A stretch of DNA of 51,056 nt from Bacteroidia bacterium (GCA_025451115.1 JANWKZ010000229.1:1-51056), one strand, 5' to 3'. Positions 23,161-32,022 are shown, numbered from the stretch's first letter. Notes: a model not told the origin generated them from the letters alone. Program-made: numbers and translations.

Positions 23161-26121
23161 TTAAAAAACCTTGTACTGTATTGGGATCTTAAGTGTTACA
23201 CAAGTTCCTTTATCGGCATTTTTTCTAATGGAAAACTCCCCGCGCAGTATGCCGGCTCGTTCCTTCATTCCTAATAGCCCCAGGGAAGTTTTATTATTCT
23301 TTCTTTCTTCACTTATACCCTTCCCGTCATCCTCTATTTCGAGCACTAAGACGTTAGAGTCAACGCTGAGCTTTGCCCTTACCTCTTTTGCTTCTGCATG
23401 TCGGGCCACGTTTGTTAATGATTCCTGAAAGATCCGGAATACAGCAGTGTTAATGTCTCCCGAATAATCCTCTGACACTTCCTCAGCATCAACAAGGCAT
23501 TTTATCCCGGTTCTCTTTTCAAATTCAATCGCTTGCCATTCAATGGCCGCAGTAAGGCCAAGGTCATCAAGAATGCCGGGGCGAAGTTCTGTAGCTATTC
23601 TTCTTACAGTTTTAACAGTTTCATCAATAAGATGGGTCATTTTTTCCGTCTCCTTGATAATCTCCGGAAAAACTTTTTCATTTTTCCTTTTAAAGGAAAT
23701 AATATCCATTTTTAACCCGGTTAATTGTTGACCCAATTCGTCATGGATCTCACGGGCCATGCTTGTTCTTTCCTCTTCTCTTATACTTTGTAAATGTGAG
23801 GACAACAAACGTAACTGCTCGTTCATTTCTTTAAGTTCATTTTCGGCATTTTTACGCTCCGTTATATCACGGTAGTTTAATACAAATGCATTTACACTTT
23901 CGTTTTGAAGAAGATTGGTAACTGTTCCCTCCACCCAAATATAATTTCCATTTTTATGAAGGGTCCGTAACTGAAAGGGTATTGCAACGCTCGGTGATCT
24001 CTTAGAGTTATTTATAATATCGAGGCACTCATCCAACTCATCAGGATGCATCACTTGCAAAACAGTTCTGTCTTTATGGTCATGTAGCGTAAGGCCCGCT
24101 GTACGGATAAAAGACGGGCTCTGATAGACAACTTCTAATTTTTCGTTTATGAGAACGATAGTATCACTGATATTTTCAATAAGTGCCCGGTTTTTTTCTT
24201 CGTTTTGCTTCAATTTTTTTTCAGCCTCCTTACGCTCAGTAATATCACGTATAAACGCGCAGAAAAAATCATTATCTGTATCTTTCACTACAGCGATACT
24301 AAGCTCTACCGGAAACTCTTTGCCACTCTTGTGAAGCGCTGCTACTTCCATTGTTCTATTCAGCAAAGGTCCTTCGCCGGTCTTTGTGTAATGCGCAAGA
24401 CCCCGCTCATGATGCACGCGCTGTTGATGTGGAATAATGACCTCGCTCATTTTTTTGCCCAGTACCTCCTCCTCCTTCCATCCGAATATTCTTTCTGCCT
24501 GCGGTGTCCATATGGTCACTAGTCCTTCCTTATTCATGCCAACAATGGCATCCAGGGCAGAATTGATGATGTGTTTTCTTGTCTTTTCGCTGGCCCGTAT
24601 TCTCTCCTCCGCCTTTTTCTGTTCTGTAATATCTATATGTGTTCCCACCGTAAAATTGGTTAAATTTCCATTGATATCGCTTAGGGTTTGGCCGCGCGAC
24701 CAAATCCAAACCCAACTTCCATCAATATGCAACATCCGGAAATAATTTTCGTAGGTTCCAACCGAACCTTTTTTTAGGTACTCAGCAAAATGACCGATCG
24801 AACGTTCTCTGTCTTCGGGATGAAGAAGGTCTATCCAGGTCTCCTGAAGGTTTTTTGATCCTGAAATATTGTAGTCTGATTGTTTCCGGCCCAACATGCT
24901 AAAATACTCAGGGCTGCACCATAGATATTCCGAATTACCATGATATTCCCAGGCTCCTGTATTGGAAACGGAAATAATAGATCTATACCTTTCCTCACTT
25001 TCGCGGATCTTTTCTTCTGCTTTTTTGCGTTCTGTAATGTCTACGTTGATCGAAATTACCCCGACTATTTTTCCGCCTGTATCGTGCATAGGTATGCAAG
25101 AATTAAGGATCGTTTTGCGGTTTCCCTCGAAACCTTCAATCTCTGCTTCCTGGTTTATAACTGCTCTGTTTTCATTCAGGGCTACAGCCGCACCCCATTC
25201 GTGTGATTGTATTTCTTTACCATTGGGGAACCATCCTTTATATACATTATAGTCGCCTTTGCTTACATATTTTGCTCCTTCCCAAATTTGTTGCGCTGCC
25301 GGATTAAGAGAAAGCACTTTTCCCTGGCTATCTAATATAAAAACACCTACCGGCATATTTTCGAGCACCATATTAAGGAGTTTTTCATTGGCACTGATAT
25401 CATCGAGCATCTGGTTAAAGGCTGTTCCTAACTGGCTTATTTCTCCACTTCCCGAAGGCTCCGCTCTCAGATTTCGGTCACCGCTCCTAATTTTTCCTGC
25501 AACCGTTACCAATTTTTGCAAGCCCCTGCTAAGGCCTGAGGCAACAACTACCGCAAATAAGGAACCCGCGATAAGACTGATCAATATGAAAACTATTCCC
25601 CTGTTCCATATCTCAGTTATGTAGGGTTCGATATACTTTTGCGAAACACCTATTCGTGCCCATCCTACAATTTCATTGTGGTTAAGAATGGGCGTGGCAA
25701 TATCCAGGATGTTATTATCCTCCAATAGTATTTGTGTAGTGTTCACCGGTTTTAATTTCGCGCTTATAGCGTCCGTAGCTTTCAAGCCAAGATATTTTTT
25801 ATCACTGTGTGCCAACACAGTACCGTCATCTGATGTTACAAAGGCATATTCGAGGTTTGGGATCTCTTTATAAGTAGATACCAATTTCTGAAGGCGTGCC
25901 AGCTCGTAAGAAATTACGTAAGAATTTGCAGTGCTGGCCAGGTTGATGGAAAGTCCCAGGGTCCTGTCATGATTCAATTTCAGGAAGGAGGTTTTCTGCC
26001 TATCCATCATTTCCAATATAAATACCGACATCAATACTATGTTAACGATAGCTATGCCAAGGATCAACTGGGAGCGTATACTGGTAGGCTGTAGTTTTTT
26101 TATTATTTCTTTACTAGTCAT
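23161..26121 (-). CDS. Membrane histidine kinase with four PAS domains (NarX/DegS-type HisKA_3)
   Basis: 986 residues. TM1 about 17-38, a periplasmic sensor (about 40-170, 'YAFVTSDDGTVLAHSDKKYL', Cache-like), TM2 about 173-195, HAMP (about 195-245), four PAS domains each ending in a 'DITERKKAE' type PAC motif (about 245-372, 372-506, 507-635, 640-760), then HisKA_3 with phospho-acceptor His793 ('SMAREIHDELGQQLTGLKMD') and a HATPase domain ('FRIFQESLTNVARHAEA', 'LEIEDDGKGI', 'GLLGMKERAG'). No receiver domain is fused. HisKA_3 kinases normally pair with NarL/LuxR-type regulators such as the one encoded at 28721. Last gene of the operon, 15 bases after the PhnD-like lipoprotein. Confidence 0.93.
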   Translation of the reverse strand: MTSKEIIKKLQPTSIRSQLILGIAIVNIVLMSVFILEMMDRQKTSFLKLNHDRTLGLSINLASTANSYVISYELARLQKLVSTYKEIPNLEYAFVTSDDGTVLAHSDKKYLGLKATDAISAKLKPVNTTQILLEDNNILDIATPILNHNEIVGWARIGVSQKYIEPYITEIWNRGIVFILISLIAGSLFAVVVASGLSRGLQKLVTVAGKIRSGDRNLRAEPSGSGEISQLGTAFNQMLDDISANEKLLNMVLENMPVGVFILDSQGKVLSLNPAAQQIWEGAKYVSKGDYNVYKGWFPNGKEIQSHEWGAAVALNENRAVINQEAEIEGFEGNRKTILNSCIPMHDTGGKIVGVISINVDITERKKAEEKIRESEERYRSIISVSNTGAWEYHGNSEYLWCSPEYFSMLGRKQSDYNISGSKNLQETWIDLLHPEDRERSIGHFAEYLKKGSVGTYENYFRMLHIDGSWVWIWSRGQTLSDINGNLTNFTVGTHIDITEQKKAEERIRASEKTRKHIINSALDAIVGMNKEGLVTIWTPQAERIFGWKEEEVLGKKMSEVIIPHQQRVHHERGLAHYTKTGEGPLLNRTMEVAALHKSGKEFPVELSIAVVKDTDNDFFCAFIRDITERKEAEKKLKQNEEKNRALIENISDTIVLINEKLEVVYQSPSFIRTAGLTLHDHKDRTVLQVMHPDELDECLDIINNSKRSPSVAIPFQLRTLHKNGNYIWVEGTVTNLLQNESVNAFVLNYRDITERKNAENELKEMNEQLRLLSSHLQSIREEERTSMAREIHDELGQQLTGLKMDIISFKRKNEKVFPEIIKETEKMTHLIDETVKTVRRIATELRPGILDDLGLTAAIEWQAIEFEKRTGIKCLVDAEEVSEDYSGDINTAVFRIFQESLTNVARHAEAKEVRAKLSVDSNVLVLEIEDDGKGISEERKNNKTSLGLLGMKERAGILRGEFSIRKNADKGTCVTLKIPIQYKVF

Positions 26122-26136
26122 CCGGTGATTTTTATA

Positions 26137-27030
26137 TTAATGAATAACAGCGTCATACTTTTTTTTAAACTCCTTCATGGGCTTAAACGTATTATCATTT
26201 GCTTTTTCAAAGCCGCTGATATCAAGCTGACTCAGGGCCGTCTTACCCTCCTCCGTAGTTTGGATAGAAAAAAAAAGATTCGATAACTGATGGGCTATTT
26301 CGGTATCGGTAGTATTTTTGATCAGCAAAGCGTTGTTAATAAGTGGTGGCGTTTCCCATTTTACTTCTACCTTTTTTAAAATTTCGGGATGTTGCTTCAC
26401 ATAAACATTCCAATTCCGTTTCAGGCACAATCCCGCTTCACTTTTGCCCACATACGTGGTGATAATGGCCGATTCGAACGAAGCCACGTTCACCCGAAGA
26501 ATATCACGGTTAACATCCAGGCCGTGTTGATAAAGGTAATACAGTGTCATTAAGGTGGCGGGAATCGTTCTGTGAGGCACCAGTGATATTTTTTTTTCTT
26601 TTAGGTCATTTACTTTTTTTACGTCCGCATCTTTTCTTGTAAAAATTACACCGGAGTATTGACTGTCATCCTTGATCTTTCCAACAATAAAGTAGTCTTT
26701 ACTTTCCTTGTCGAGCGCTACAATACCATTGATCACTGTTAGATCGAACTTACTTTTAGATAGATTTTCAAGATATTCCTCATAAGAAACACAAGCTTTC
26801 ACTACGATATGTGCGCCCGATAAGCGTTTGTTAAGATACTTGACAAGTAGTTGAGCGTTTTCGCAATAGGAAAAACTGGGAAAACCCCAAATGAGTGTTT
26901 TATTTCCGGAAGTATCGACAGCAAATCCCGGCTTATACGCTGCAGTTGAGTCTTGATCGTTACAAGCAACAAGTGTTATGAATATTGCCAGGAAATAAAA
27001 AAAGGTTTTTATGAATTTAAATCTTTTCAT
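26137..27030 (-). CDS. PhnD-like substrate-binding lipoprotein, without ABC partners
   Basis: 297 residues. Signal with lipobox ending at Cys23 ('AIFITLVAC'). The mature protein has the PhnD/TauA-like type II periplasmic-binding pattern: 'GFPSFSYCENAQLLVKYLNK', 'FDLTVINGIVAL', 'VGKIKDDSQYSGVIFTRKD', 'SLVPHRTIPATLMTLYYL', 'VASFESAIITTYVGKSEAGL'. PhnD proteins bind phosphonates, phosphite or related oxyanions for ABC import, but no permease or ATPase gene is nearby. It lies 15 bases upstream of the PAS kinase, so a ligand-sensing role for that kinase is the better inference. The ligand is unknown. Confidence 0.85.
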   Translation of the reverse strand: MKRFKFIKTFFYFLAIFITLVACNDQDSTAAYKPGFAVDTSGNKTLIWGFPSFSYCENAQLLVKYLNKRLSGAHIVVKACVSYEEYLENLSKSKFDLTVINGIVALDKESKDYFIVGKIKDDSQYSGVIFTRKDADVKKVNDLKEKKISLVPHRTIPATLMTLYYLYQHGLDVNRDILRVNVASFESAIITTYVGKSEAGLCLKRNWNVYVKQHPEILKKVEVKWETPPLINNALLIKNTTDTEIAHQLSNLFFSIQTTEEGKTALSQLDISGFEKANDNTFKPMKEFKKKYDAVIH

Positions 27031-27093
27031 ATTAAATAGTAGGGTGTGATTCGTTCGGCTTATCCTGTTTAAATGTACTAATTTATTTCAATG

Positions 27094-27954
27094 CTATTTC
27101 CGGGTATAAGTTCTATTGAAGGTGTATATAAGGCTCGCATTCCAGATATATTGCTGGCTTCCGGGTATCCGCGTATCAATAGCCACATTCATGATCGTTT
27201 GAATAGAAAAAGGAAAATTCCTTTTTAACAAGGTTATTGTTGAGTTAAAGTAAACACCATCCTTTCCATCCTGGTACAGGTAATACAATTGCGGATTGAA
27301 CCTGGCAAAGCACTTAGTACCAAGCTTTATATTTGAAAAATTAACATTAAGGGAAACAAAGTGCGTGTTTTTTACAGCACGGTCACTCACACCGCAGAAA
27401 TACAAATACAGCGCCCCTATACTTATACCTTCTGTGATATGGAAATTGGGTTTGAATTCGCCACCCAGGTAACGCCTGTTTACCAGTTCTGTGGTTGAAA
27501 CTCCCTTAACCAGGTAAGTAACGCTTTTAAAATTCAGCAAGGGGCTTACACCTGCGGTCATTTGAAATTTACCGGTAGATCTTAGTTTGTACCGCACCGG
27601 AAAAAGAAAAGCCCAGGGCTCTCCATTGAGTGAAAAACGTAGTTGAGGCTCAAAAGATAATTTTTTGTTGCCCATAGACAGATCGAACAACACGGCGGGT
27701 TTGCCCAATGAAAGATTAGGTATGTATGAAATTCCTTTATTAGTAAGGGTGGCCGAAGCCTTCACGTAAAAGTTCTTTTTGGGGCTATTTATTGTTTGAG
27801 GTTTTGTTGTATCCGCCTTAGGAATTATACTATCTGTTTTTGCGGTGTTTAGGCTATCCCTTATTTGAGAACTTGTACTGTCGGCTTTTTGAGAAAAAGA
27901 ATAATTGGTACACATTATGAAAGTAAGAATGGACAAAACAACAATTTTATTCAT
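27094..27954 (-). CDS. Hypothetical outer-membrane beta-barrel protein of the sensor operon
   Basis: 286 residues from the ATG at 27954 (a GTG is one codon upstream). A signal peptide (about 1-20, ending 'TNYSFSQ') precedes a Ser/Thr/Lys/Pro-rich linker (about 21-55), then alternating amphipathic strands ('FYVKASATLTNKGISYIPNL', 'FLFPVRYKLRSTGKFQMTAG') and a C-terminal 'IWNASLIYTFNRTYTRK'. This looks like a small outer-membrane barrel of about 12 strands. No family recognised. It lies between the CheY-like regulator and the PhnD-like lipoprotein, so it may be the pore through which the ligand enters, which is inference. Confidence 0.7.
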   Translation of the reverse strand: MNKIVVLSILTFIMCTNYSFSQKADSTSSQIRDSLNTAKTDSIIPKADTTKPQTINSPKKNFYVKASATLTNKGISYIPNLSLGKPAVLFDLSMGNKKLSFEPQLRFSLNGEPWAFLFPVRYKLRSTGKFQMTAGVSPLLNFKSVTYLVKGVSTTELVNRRYLGGEFKPNFHITEGISIGALYLYFCGVSDRAVKNTHFVSLNVNFSNIKLGTKCFARFNPQLYYLYQDGKDGVYFNSTITLLKRNFPFSIQTIMNVAIDTRIPGSQQYIWNASLIYTFNRTYTRK

Positions 27955-28014
27955 CACAGTGGTCTTATTCAGCAGATAGTATAAATGATCTGTTTTTATG
28001 GGTTGACTAATCCA

Positions 28015-28398
28015 CTAACTTTCTTCATCGCTGCCTTTATCCTTTGCATTTAATAGCGTATGAACAATATCAAATTCGGTAGATTTATCAAAAAAATGAT
28101 CGGCGCCTCGTTTTTCCGCAGCCCGACGGTGGAAATCGGAGGCCATATTTGATAACATCATTACCACCACTGCGGGGTGATTGGTTTTGATCCATTTAAG
28201 AAAATTAAGCCCGTTGCCATCCGGTAAGTTAATATCGAGGATCACCGTGTTTATCTCTCCCCTATTCACTAATTCTGTGGCCTCGGCCAATGTACCGGCC
28301 GTTTCTATTCTATTTATGTTTTTAATGTCACTAAGCATTTTCTTCAATCCCGATATAATTATCTCAGAATCATCTACAAGCAATATATTGATCTTCAT
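28015..28398 (-). CDS. Stand-alone CheY-like response regulator
   Basis: 127 residues from the ATG at 28398; an A-rich AAAAAAAAGG precedes it, and the in-frame TTG five codons upstream is less likely. 'ILLVDDSEIIISGLKKML', phospho-acceptor Asp55 ('TVILDINLPDGNGL'), the conserved Ser/Thr ('VMMLSNMAS') and Lys ('FFDKSTEF') make a complete receiver domain. There is no output domain. First gene of the minus-strand operon that ends with the PAS kinase; it could be a phosphate sink or a protein-protein signalling output for that kinase. Divergent from the LuxR-type regulator. Confidence 0.9.
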   Translation of the reverse strand: MKINILLVDDSEIIISGLKKMLSDIKNINRIETAGTLAEATELVNRGEINTVILDINLPDGNGLNFLKWIKTNHPAVVVMMLSNMASDFHRRAAEKRGADHFFDKSTEFDIVHTLLNAKDKGSDEES

Positions 28399-28413
28399 CC
28401 TTTTTTTTAACAA

Positions 28414-28720
28414 ATTACGGTATATATCCGCTGGTAGTATGTAGTGTCAAAGGTCTGTTTTTTGTAGGGCGATCCCCTACAAAATTGCGTGTAGGGAAAA
28501 AGCCATTTATAACTGAAAAATGCGCTCAAACCGCCCCAGTTTAAAGATTTCCCTGCCAAATAGAGCAAAAAAGAGCGTTTTATAGGCCAAATCTTGCGTT
28601 TCCACCTTTTTTGAATTACTTTTATATTTACGAATATAGAATTTATGGCCGAAATTAAGGGCCCCCATGTAGTAAAGAAATCGTCCCCCTAATAACCCAT
28701 TCGATAAATAAAACTGTATT
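28414..28720. other. 307-base divergent intergenic region of the two response regulators
   Basis: Besides the operator at 28440-28496 the region holds no open gene. A GTAATTTG at about 28405-28412 on the minus strand is a weak match to the -7 element of the CheY-like gene. No perfect TAnnTTTG is seen in front of the LuxR-type gene; the DNA at 28610-28720 is A/T-rich. Confidence 0.5.
28440..28496. promoter_or_regulatory. Candidate operator: perfect TTTTGTAGGG inverted repeat plus extra half-sites
   Basis: TTTTGTAGGG (28460-28469) and CCCTACAAAA (28475-28484) form a perfect 10-bp inverted repeat with a 5-base spacer. A third TGTAGGG lies at 28490-28496 and TGTAGTGT at 28440-28447. It sits about 62-87 bases upstream of the CheY-like gene start and 225 bases from the LuxR-type gene. 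The same TTTTGTAGGG occurs at 32096. Two-fold symmetric sites of this size fit a LuxR/NarL-type dimer. Confidence 0.6.
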
Positions 28721-29347
28721 ATGAATATATTAATTGCAGATGATCACGCAATCGTACGCAAAGGCCTTATTGAAATTCTCAAAGAAGAGTATAGTTCGGC
28801 CAATATTACGGAAGCCAACGATAGTTCTGAAGTACAGGAGAAAATTAAAGGCAAAGTTTGGGATTTTATTCTTTTGGATGTTTCAATGCCCGGTAGAAAT
28901 GGAGTTGAGGTCCTGAAACAATTACGTGCCGATGGAATTAAAGCCCCTATACTAATGCTAAGCATGCACCCTGAAGAACAGTATGCTGTTCGTGCTTTAA
29001 AGGCGGGCGCATCAGGATTCTTAAATAAGAATAGTGCTACTGAGGAATTGGTGAATGCTGTTAGAAAAGTACTATCAGGCAAAAAATACATTACGTCCTC
29101 GCTGGCGGAACAATTGGCCGAAGGTATTGGCAATATTGAAAAACTACCGCATCAGCTACTTTCCGACAGGGAAATGCAGGTTTTTCAATTACTGGCGGCC
29201 GGAAAAACCGTTTCGGAAATAGCCGATGAAATTTCCTTAAGTGTCAACACGATCAGTACATACCGCGCAAGAGTTTTGGAAAAGACCCGTTTTTCAAATA
29301 ATGCAGATCTAACACGATATGCACTGGATAATGGATTGCTGGAATAA
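28721..29347 (+). CDS. NarL/LuxR-family response regulator
   Basis: 208 residues. Receiver domain 1-120 with 'ILIADDHAIVRKGLIEILKE', phospho-acceptor Asp53 ('FILLDVSMPGRNGVEV') and 'GASGFLNKNSA'. The C-terminal LuxR helix-turn-helix (about 140-205) has 'LSDREMQVFQLLAAGKTVSE' and 'LSVNTISTYRARVLEK'. It is the natural partner of the HisKA_3 kinase at 23161 and the best candidate to bind the repeats at 28460 and 32096. Convergent with the SpoIIE gene, 70 bases apart. Confidence 0.95.
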   Translation: MNILIADDHAIVRKGLIEILKEEYSSANITEANDSSEVQEKIKGKVWDFILLDVSMPGRNGVEVLKQLRADGIKAPILMLSMHPEEQYAVRALKAGASGFLNKNSATEELVNAVRKVLSGKKYITSSLAEQLAEGIGNIEKLPHQLLSDREMQVFQLLAAGKTVSEIADEISLSVNTISTYRARVLEKTRFSNNADLTRYALDNGLLE

Positions 29348-29417
29348 AACAATTCACCTCACTTGCGTCGGGCGACTTGTCCTTTAACTGTCTTTTTACA
29401 CCCGCATTTGTTTACTA

Positions 29418-30797
29418 TCAGGGTTGCACACCGATAACTAAAATATCATCTACCTGTTCAATTCCACCTTTCCATTTCTCGATAAAATTATCTAAGTATG
29501 CCTTCTGGTCTTGCATAGATTGACCCTGGATAGAGAGAAGGGTTTGTTTAAACCTTTTTATCATCAATTTTTTTTCTTCATTCCCACCAAAGGTATCCGC
29601 ATATCCGTCTGTAAAAATATAAAACCTGTCTCCCTGATTTAACTTAATTTCATGTTTCTCAAATGATTGATCGTTACTTGTGAAGCCTCCAATTGCTTTT
29701 TTCGTGGCCTTAATCTCCTCGATCGTTGTTTGCCCATTACGAATGATCCAAATGGGCCGGTTAGCGCCGGCGTATTTTACAATATTTGTTTTTGTGTCTA
29801 TAACGCAAAGGGCTATGTCCATTCCATCTTTACTGGAATTCTTGTCGCCGGATTGGCGCAAAGCGCTCTTTATTCCTTTATTTAACTTCTGTAAAATTTC
29901 GGATAGATCTGTACTTTGTGAAGTAGCATCTTCAAGTTTTTCTGAACAGATCATGCTCATTAGCGCACCCGGAACGCCGTGCCCTGTGCAGTCAGCAGCA
30001 GCAATAAAAATCAAATGGTCGAGCTTACGAAAAAAATAGAAATCTCCACTCACAATATCTTTCGACTTATAGAGAATGAAACTGTTAGGCAGTGCCGATT
30101 GAATTTCGTTTTGACAAGGCAGCATAGCCTGCTGTATCCTCTGTGCGTAATTCAAACTATCGGTAATAGCAGTGTTCCGTTCTTCTATTATTTCTTTCTG
30201 TTTTACGATGGTTTCCTTTGTACGACGTATAGTTTTGGTATGATTCCAAATAGCATAAGTGCCAAGTACAATAGGAATAAATATGGGAAGAACAGTCGAC
30301 TTTTCGGCTCCGGGCTGCACGATCCAATCCCAGGTTAATGCTCCGTTCAATTTTATGTTGAGGAGCACATAAAATAGCGGTAGCCATCCCAGGAAGCAGC
30401 AGAAAAGGACCCTGGCTAAACCTCTTTGAAGCAACGCACTCATTAAAATAAAGAACATCATCTTCGATACGCAAATTCCGTCCAGGCGCTGGGAGTTCAA
30501 CATCATGGTTGCCAGGAAAGTGGTGATCGTAACCACACTAAAGAAATAGTTGATCACATGATCCAGTTTCTTTACGTAACGGATAAGAAATGGCATGGAT
30601 CCCAGCAACAAAATGTCTATCGCGTGTTTGAAGGTGGCTTTATGGAACTCAAGCATAATATCAGTTGAGAGCTGAAGAAAAAAGATCAGAAAAAAGACAA
30701 TGCTGAATTGATAAAGTACAATGGCATTGGCCTGCTCAAAAGCATCGGCTGAATTAAGGAATTTCCCAATAAAATATTTTCTTATTTGTTGTTTCAT
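29418..30797 (-). CDS. Membrane SpoIIE/PP2C phosphatase
   Basis: 459 residues. About six transmembrane helices fill residues 25-190, followed by a short coiled coil ('TKETIVKQKEIIEERN'), the linker 'DSLNYAQRIQQAMLPC' and a PP2C/SpoIIE domain (about 225-459: 'DIVSGDFYFF', 'AADCTGHGVPGALMS', 'DGMDIALC', 'FTDGYADTFGG', 'EQVDDILVIG'). All acidic metal-binding motifs are intact. It should dephosphorylate a STAS-type or other target in response to a membrane signal. Last gene of a three-gene operon with a periplasmic protein and a barrel protein, which presumably supply that signal. Confidence 0.92.
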   Translation of the reverse strand: MKQQIRKYFIGKFLNSADAFEQANAIVLYQFSIVFFLIFFLQLSTDIMLEFHKATFKHAIDILLLGSMPFLIRYVKKLDHVINYFFSVVTITTFLATMMLNSQRLDGICVSKMMFFILMSALLQRGLARVLFCCFLGWLPLFYVLLNIKLNGALTWDWIVQPGAEKSTVLPIFIPIVLGTYAIWNHTKTIRRTKETIVKQKEIIEERNTAITDSLNYAQRIQQAMLPCQNEIQSALPNSFILYKSKDIVSGDFYFFRKLDHLIFIAAADCTGHGVPGALMSMICSEKLEDATSQSTDLSEILQKLNKGIKSALRQSGDKNSSKDGMDIALCVIDTKTNIVKYAGANRPIWIIRNGQTTIEEIKATKKAIGGFTSNDQSFEKHEIKLNQGDRFYIFTDGYADTFGGNEEKKLMIKRFKQTLLSIQGQSMQDQKAYLDNFIEKWKGGIEQVDDILVIGVQP

Positions 30798-30816
30798 TTT
30801 TACTTCTTTTTGAGGA

Positions 30817-31350
30817 TCATTTAGTAGCTGATCTGTATGTCTTTTTGATCAGGGCCGCAAATTTTTTATTGTAATCAAAAATTCCCTTTTCGTAGTTGTA
30901 ACATATGGCAGCCAACAGAATGCTTCTTGTTTCTTTCCTCCCCTTGTTCACCTTATGAATAGCTTCCTGGTTAACATTAAAATGAAACTTATTAACTACA
31001 TCGCCACCAACGCTTTCAAACAACCATGTTGAAATACAGACAACCTTATCAACTTTTCCGGGGCAAGAGATACGTATTGAATACTGCTTGTTCCTTTCAA
31101 GACTGAAATGGAAGGTCTGATTAGTACTAACCACAAGTGAATCCAGAATAACGCCCTCTTCCATCAACCTCACAAAGTTGCTCTCCTTAGAGTTTTTTTC
31201 ATGTCCGGTAATTGTTCCGGTGAATTCAAGGCATATGTTTTCGGTAGGTTGCCTTTGATCACTTTTGTCCGCATAAATAAATGCCGGTGTAATAAGGAGT
31301 AAAATTACCAGTAAAGCTCCTTTCGTTGTTTTAGTCATTTTGCTTTTCAT
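30817..31350 (-). CDS. Hypothetical secreted protein of the SpoIIE operon
   Basis: 177 residues. N-terminal signal peptide (about 8-28, 'GALLVILLLITPAFIYAD'). The middle ('CLEFTGTITGHEKN', 'VILDSLVVSTNQTFHFSLER', 'YSIRISCPGKVDKVVCIST') reads as a beta-sandwich similar to the small CNA-B/transthyretin-like domains that report 'tone' or stress in Bacteroidota, and the C-terminus is helical and basic. No family recognised. It lies 3 bases after the barrel gene and 19 before the SpoIIE gene, so it is a candidate periplasmic relay between them. Confidence 0.65.
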   Translation of the reverse strand: MKSKMTKTTKGALLVILLLITPAFIYADKSDQRQPTENICLEFTGTITGHEKNSKESNFVRLMEEGVILDSLVVSTNQTFHFSLERNKQYSIRISCPGKVDKVVCISTWLFESVGGDVVNKFHFNVNQEAIHKVNKGRKETRSILLAAICYNYEKGIFDYNKKFAALIKKTYRSATK

Positions 31351-31353
31351 TAA

Positions 31354-32022
31354 TTAGTTAAAAATTGCGCAGGTAATGCCTGTACGTAATTGTAAACCGA
31401 CATTTACCTTAGTATAGTACAATTCAAGTGCGTCAGGAAAATTAAAGGAGTAGTTACCACCTAATCCTACTGAGTTATCCCAGGTGAAACGCTTTAGGAA
31501 CTTTATGCGTAGCCCGGCTCCCGCAAATAATTCGGTCGATTGAAAATGTAACGAGCTCACGTGGTTTTCTGTTGCAGTTCTATTGGCCATGTATTCATTA
31601 CGTAAGTTTGTTTTTCCAAGTTTTGTATTGAAATTGTAGGCGCTGCTTACAAAAAAATAGAGTTCGGGCACATCTTCTTCCTTTCCCGGGATATTAGGCC
31701 CTGTAACCGCATAACTATAATTAAACTGAATTCCGGAAACAATCTTGCGGCATTTTTGAATATTAAAACCCACAGAAAAAGTCTGACGTGCGTTTTTATA
31801 AACCAGGGTCGGGATGCGCATGCTCCCATATCCATTTGCGCTTAATTGGCCATATAAGCTTACTCCAAAAGACCTGTTTGATCTGCGATCTTCCTGGGAA
31901 TTAACATTTAATGTCAATACCAATAACATAAGTGCCAGTGATTTTCTACCAATTAATGTGGCAATGATAAATTCAACTCTTTCTTTAACTGTAAGGACTG
32001 TGATTAGTGTTTTTGTTTTCAT
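31354..32022 (-). CDS. Hypothetical outer-membrane beta-barrel protein of the SpoIIE operon
   Basis: 222 residues from the ATG at 32022 (an upstream in-frame TTG at 32049 is less likely). The export signal is unusually long: about 25 polar and hydrophobic residues precede the actual 'RKSLALMLLVLTLNVNSQ' core. The mature part has alternating strands ('FGVSLYGQLSANGYGSMRIP', 'QTFSVGFNIQKCRKIVSGIQ') and ends in 'VGLQLRTGITCAIFN', an outer-membrane barrel pattern of about 8 strands. No family recognised. First gene of the barrel / periplasmic protein / SpoIIE operon; TTTTGTAGGG lies 74 bases upstream. Confidence 0.7.
   Translation of the reverse strand: MKTKTLITVLTVKERVEFIIATLIGRKSLALMLLVLTLNVNSQEDRRSNRSFGVSLYGQLSANGYGSMRIPTLVYKNARQTFSVGFNIQKCRKIVSGIQFNYSYAVTGPNIPGKEEDVPELYFFVSSAYNFNTKLGKTNLRNEYMANRTATENHVSSLHFQSTELFAGAGLRIKFLKRFTWDNSVGLGGNYSFNFPDALELYYTKVNVGLQLRTGITCAIFN

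Noticed and set aside
25621-25628. A TGTAGGG word inside the PAS kinase gene, like the operator half-site.
   Set aside because: A single 7-mer in coding DNA without an inverted partner; chance occurrence.
23161-26121. The PAS kinase as a hybrid kinase with a fused receiver.
   Set aside because: The protein ends right after the HATPase domain; the receivers are encoded separately at 28015 and 28721.
26137-27030. PhnD-like protein as part of a phosphonate importer.
   Set aside because: No ABC permease, ATPase or C-P lyase gene lies in the window; the kinase next door makes a sensor role more likely.
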